A stretch of DNA of 26,528 nt from a virus, in the IMG/VR virus record IMGVR_UViG_3300042887_001651, positions 1 to 26,528 of that record; one strand, 5' to 3'. The notes below the pieces were generated by a model, which was not told where the DNA came from, searched no databases, and saw nothing but the letters and a program-made list of their open reading frames with translations. Made by a program: the position numbers and the translations under genes. Each line of letters starts with the position of its first letter. The stretch's first letter is position 1. This document shows, piece by piece, positions 25,579 to 26,528 of this stretch.

Positions 25579-25609
25579 CAAAAAACCCCCAACTAATTAA
25601 AGCGGGGGG
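25579..25609 (-). terminator. Terminator after the HTH-like gene
   Basis: CCCCC (25586-25590) pairs with GGGGG (25604-25609), with loop AACTAATTAAAGC, followed on the minus strand by TTTTTTG. The loop and stem are identical to those of the terminator at 26247-26275. Confidence 0.85.
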
Positions 25610-25614
25610 ATTAA

Positions 25615-26103
25615 TTATTCTTTAATAAAATATTTCACATTACCAAGATATTCTTCACGAATAATTCTATCACATCTTTCAGAATCTTCATTATAAAAAT
25701 CATTAATGAAATTTACGTCAACTTCTTTATTACTATTCTTTATATTATTTATAAATTCTTTAATTAAATCCTCAATAGTATCTTGTGGAACACTCCCCTT
25801 TATATGGTCACCAATTTTATCACTAATATCCATCCAAGTGTCAAATCCATAATAACAATGAACCGCAGACCAAACCTCCCAATCTTTTTGTTCTTCAGGT
25901 GTTCTACCATACATCCCCCCTTTTTTATTTTTTCTTTTAAAAAATTCCTCAACAATAGAACTATGAACCAATGTTGTTCTACCTTCTTTCTTAACTTTTT
26001 CAGAATCAGTTATTTGTTTTAGTTTTTTGTAATAAGTCACATCACTTATATCAAATATTGACATAATTTCTTTTTTATTATACCATTCTCCTTTTAGTTC
26101 CAT
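25615..26103 (-). CDS. Putative DNA-binding protein with N-terminal HTH, 162 aa
   Basis: The start MELKGEWYNKKEIMSIFDIS followed by DVTYYKKLKQI reads as a helix-turn-helix of the MerR/excisionase or terminase-small-subunit kind (KKEIMSIFDIS-x-x-TYYKKL), then TLVHSSIVEEFFKRKNKKGG. The second half is acidic and helical (DHIKGSVPQDTIEDLIKEFI; DVNFINDFYNEDSERCDRII). It is a single-gene unit ended by a good terminator, and a 13-bp inverted repeat lies 100 nt upstream, a candidate operator. It could be a transcription regulator; not proven. Confidence 0.65.
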   Translation of the reverse strand: MELKGEWYNKKEIMSIFDISDVTYYKKLKQITDSEKVKKEGRTTLVHSSIVEEFFKRKNKKGGMYGRTPEEQKDWEVWSAVHCYYGFDTWMDISDKIGDHIKGSVPQDTIEDLIKEFINNIKNSNKEVDVNFINDFYNEDSERCDRIIREEYLGNVKYFIKE

Positions 26104-26202
26104 ATTCGTTTTAATTTTATTGAAATAATCATACTAATAAAATAATATTAAATCAATCTTTTTATAAAAAAAAATCCAAAAAATTTTTTTTAACTATTTG
26201 AC

Positions 26203-26246
26203 ATATCCGGAAATTTTCCGGTTAATCCATAGTAATTTCCGGATAT
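26203..26246. repeat. Perfect 13-bp inverted repeat with 18-nt spacer
   Basis: ATATCCGGAAATT (26203-26215) is matched by its reverse complement at 26234-26246; the spacer contains a further TTCCGG. It lies upstream of the HTH-like gene and adjoins the terminator at 26247. It may be an operator for that protein or a structured RNA. Confidence 0.7.
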
Positions 26247-26275
26247 AAAAAACCCCCAACTAATTAAAGCGGGGG
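26247..26275 (-). terminator. Terminator after the 27-aa gene
   Basis: CCCCC (26253-26257) pairs with GGGGG (26271-26275), with loop AACTAATTAAAGC, followed on the minus strand by TTTTTT. Same core as 25579-25609. Confidence 0.85.
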
Positions 26276-26285
26276 TATATCAATA

Positions 26286-26369
26286 TTACTTACTTAGATA
26301 TTCTTCAAACTCTCTCTGTATATCTTCTCTACTCTCCATTGAAGTGGGGATTAAAAATATATTTCTCAT
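26286..26369 (-). CDS. Very small protein, 27 aa, with a strong ribosome binding site
   Basis: Reads MRNIFLIPTSMESREDIQRE, then FEEYLSK. Unusually for this window, a canonical GGAGG lies about 7 nt before the ATG, and the upstream membrane gene ends 3 nt away, so translation is plausible despite the size. A terminator follows 10 nt after the stop. Function unknown. Confidence 0.55.
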   Translation of the reverse strand: MRNIFLIPTSMESREDIQREFEEYLSK

Positions 26370-26371
26370 AA

Positions 26372-26528
26372 CTAATCCTCCGCTAAATAATTACCCACAC
26401 AGTAAATCTCAAAAAACAAAAACAATACTCTACCAACCCAAGATGTAAACACCCACCAATTAAGTGGATTCAAATCCCAAGCAATAAAACTACCTATCAA
26501 ATAAAATATCAAATGAATTGATATCAAC
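26372..26528 (-). CDS. Membrane protein, C-terminal part, cut by window edge
   Basis: The last 51 codons of a minus-strand gene: ISIHLIFYLIGSFIAWDLNP, then NWWVFTSWVGRVLFLFFEIY and CVGNYLAED. Two hydrophobic helices joined by an AWDLNPLNW turn, a pattern of small phage inner-membrane proteins. The start lies beyond the right edge. Confidence 0.65.
   Translation of the reverse strand, partial: LISIHLIFYLIGSFIAWDLNPLNWWVFTSWVGRVLFLFFEIYCVGNYLAED

Overview
The window is a stretch of a large, AT-rich tailed-phage (Caudoviricetes) genome that probably infects a Bacteroidota/Flavobacteriia host. Phage evidence: tightly packed small genes, often overlapping by 1, 4 or 8 nt and mostly on the minus strand; phage-type thymidylate synthase, ClpP-like protease, lytic transglycosylase, lysozyme-like protein and GIY-YIG homing endonuclease; and many small proteins of families seen otherwise in large phages. 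Host evidence: promoters of the Bacteroidota type (TTTG/TTG, about 20 nt, TAnnTTTG), a DUF2452-like gene, lipoprotein and YSQ-type signal peptides, and few Shine-Dalgarno sites.

Layout. 1-2.4 kb: small minus-strand genes after the start of a metallophosphoesterase. 2.5-5.0 kb: plus-strand block with an SlyD/FKBP-type isomerase, an anchored protein, a lytic transglycosylase and a tagged lysozyme-like protein, with a divergent zinc metalloprotease. 5.0-12.8 kb: a long minus-strand run containing an antitoxin-like protein, a 425-codon thymidylate synthase with large insertions, many small accessory genes, a lipoprotein, and at 8.5-9.1 kb the most striking element of the window. 12.9-14.2 kb: a three-gene plus-strand operon around a ClpP-like protease. 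14.25-25.5 kb: a minus-strand cluster of small genes, most opening with one of a few short conserved N-terminal tags (for example MKIIITE), interrupted by an SGNH hydrolase, a lipoprotein and a plus-strand GIY-YIG endonuclease. 25.6-26.5 kb: an HTH-like protein and two small C-terminal genes or fragments.

Main observation: at 8623-8839 three perfect 36-bp repeats plus one end-degenerate copy are separated by three unrelated segments of exactly 30 bp, the geometry of a small CRISPR array. It lies in frame inside the 3' end of a translated phage gene (66-nt period = 22 codons), and the repeat itself encodes part of that protein's tail. No cas gene is visible. It could be a phage mini-array, a repeat mimic, or an unusual in-frame cassette array that diversifies a protein tail.

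Second theme: about 17 genes share N-terminal tags ending in (I/L)xE, which resemble the T4 capsid-targeting/prohead-protease logic. Many of these genes are preceded by an ATATTTAT box at a fixed distance from the start codon (4 or 14 nt), often abutting a C5/G5 hairpin. I infer a late regulon of proteins packaged in, or assembled with, the virion, some carrying wall-lytic or protease domains. All functional statements rest on reading motifs by eye; no database search was run.
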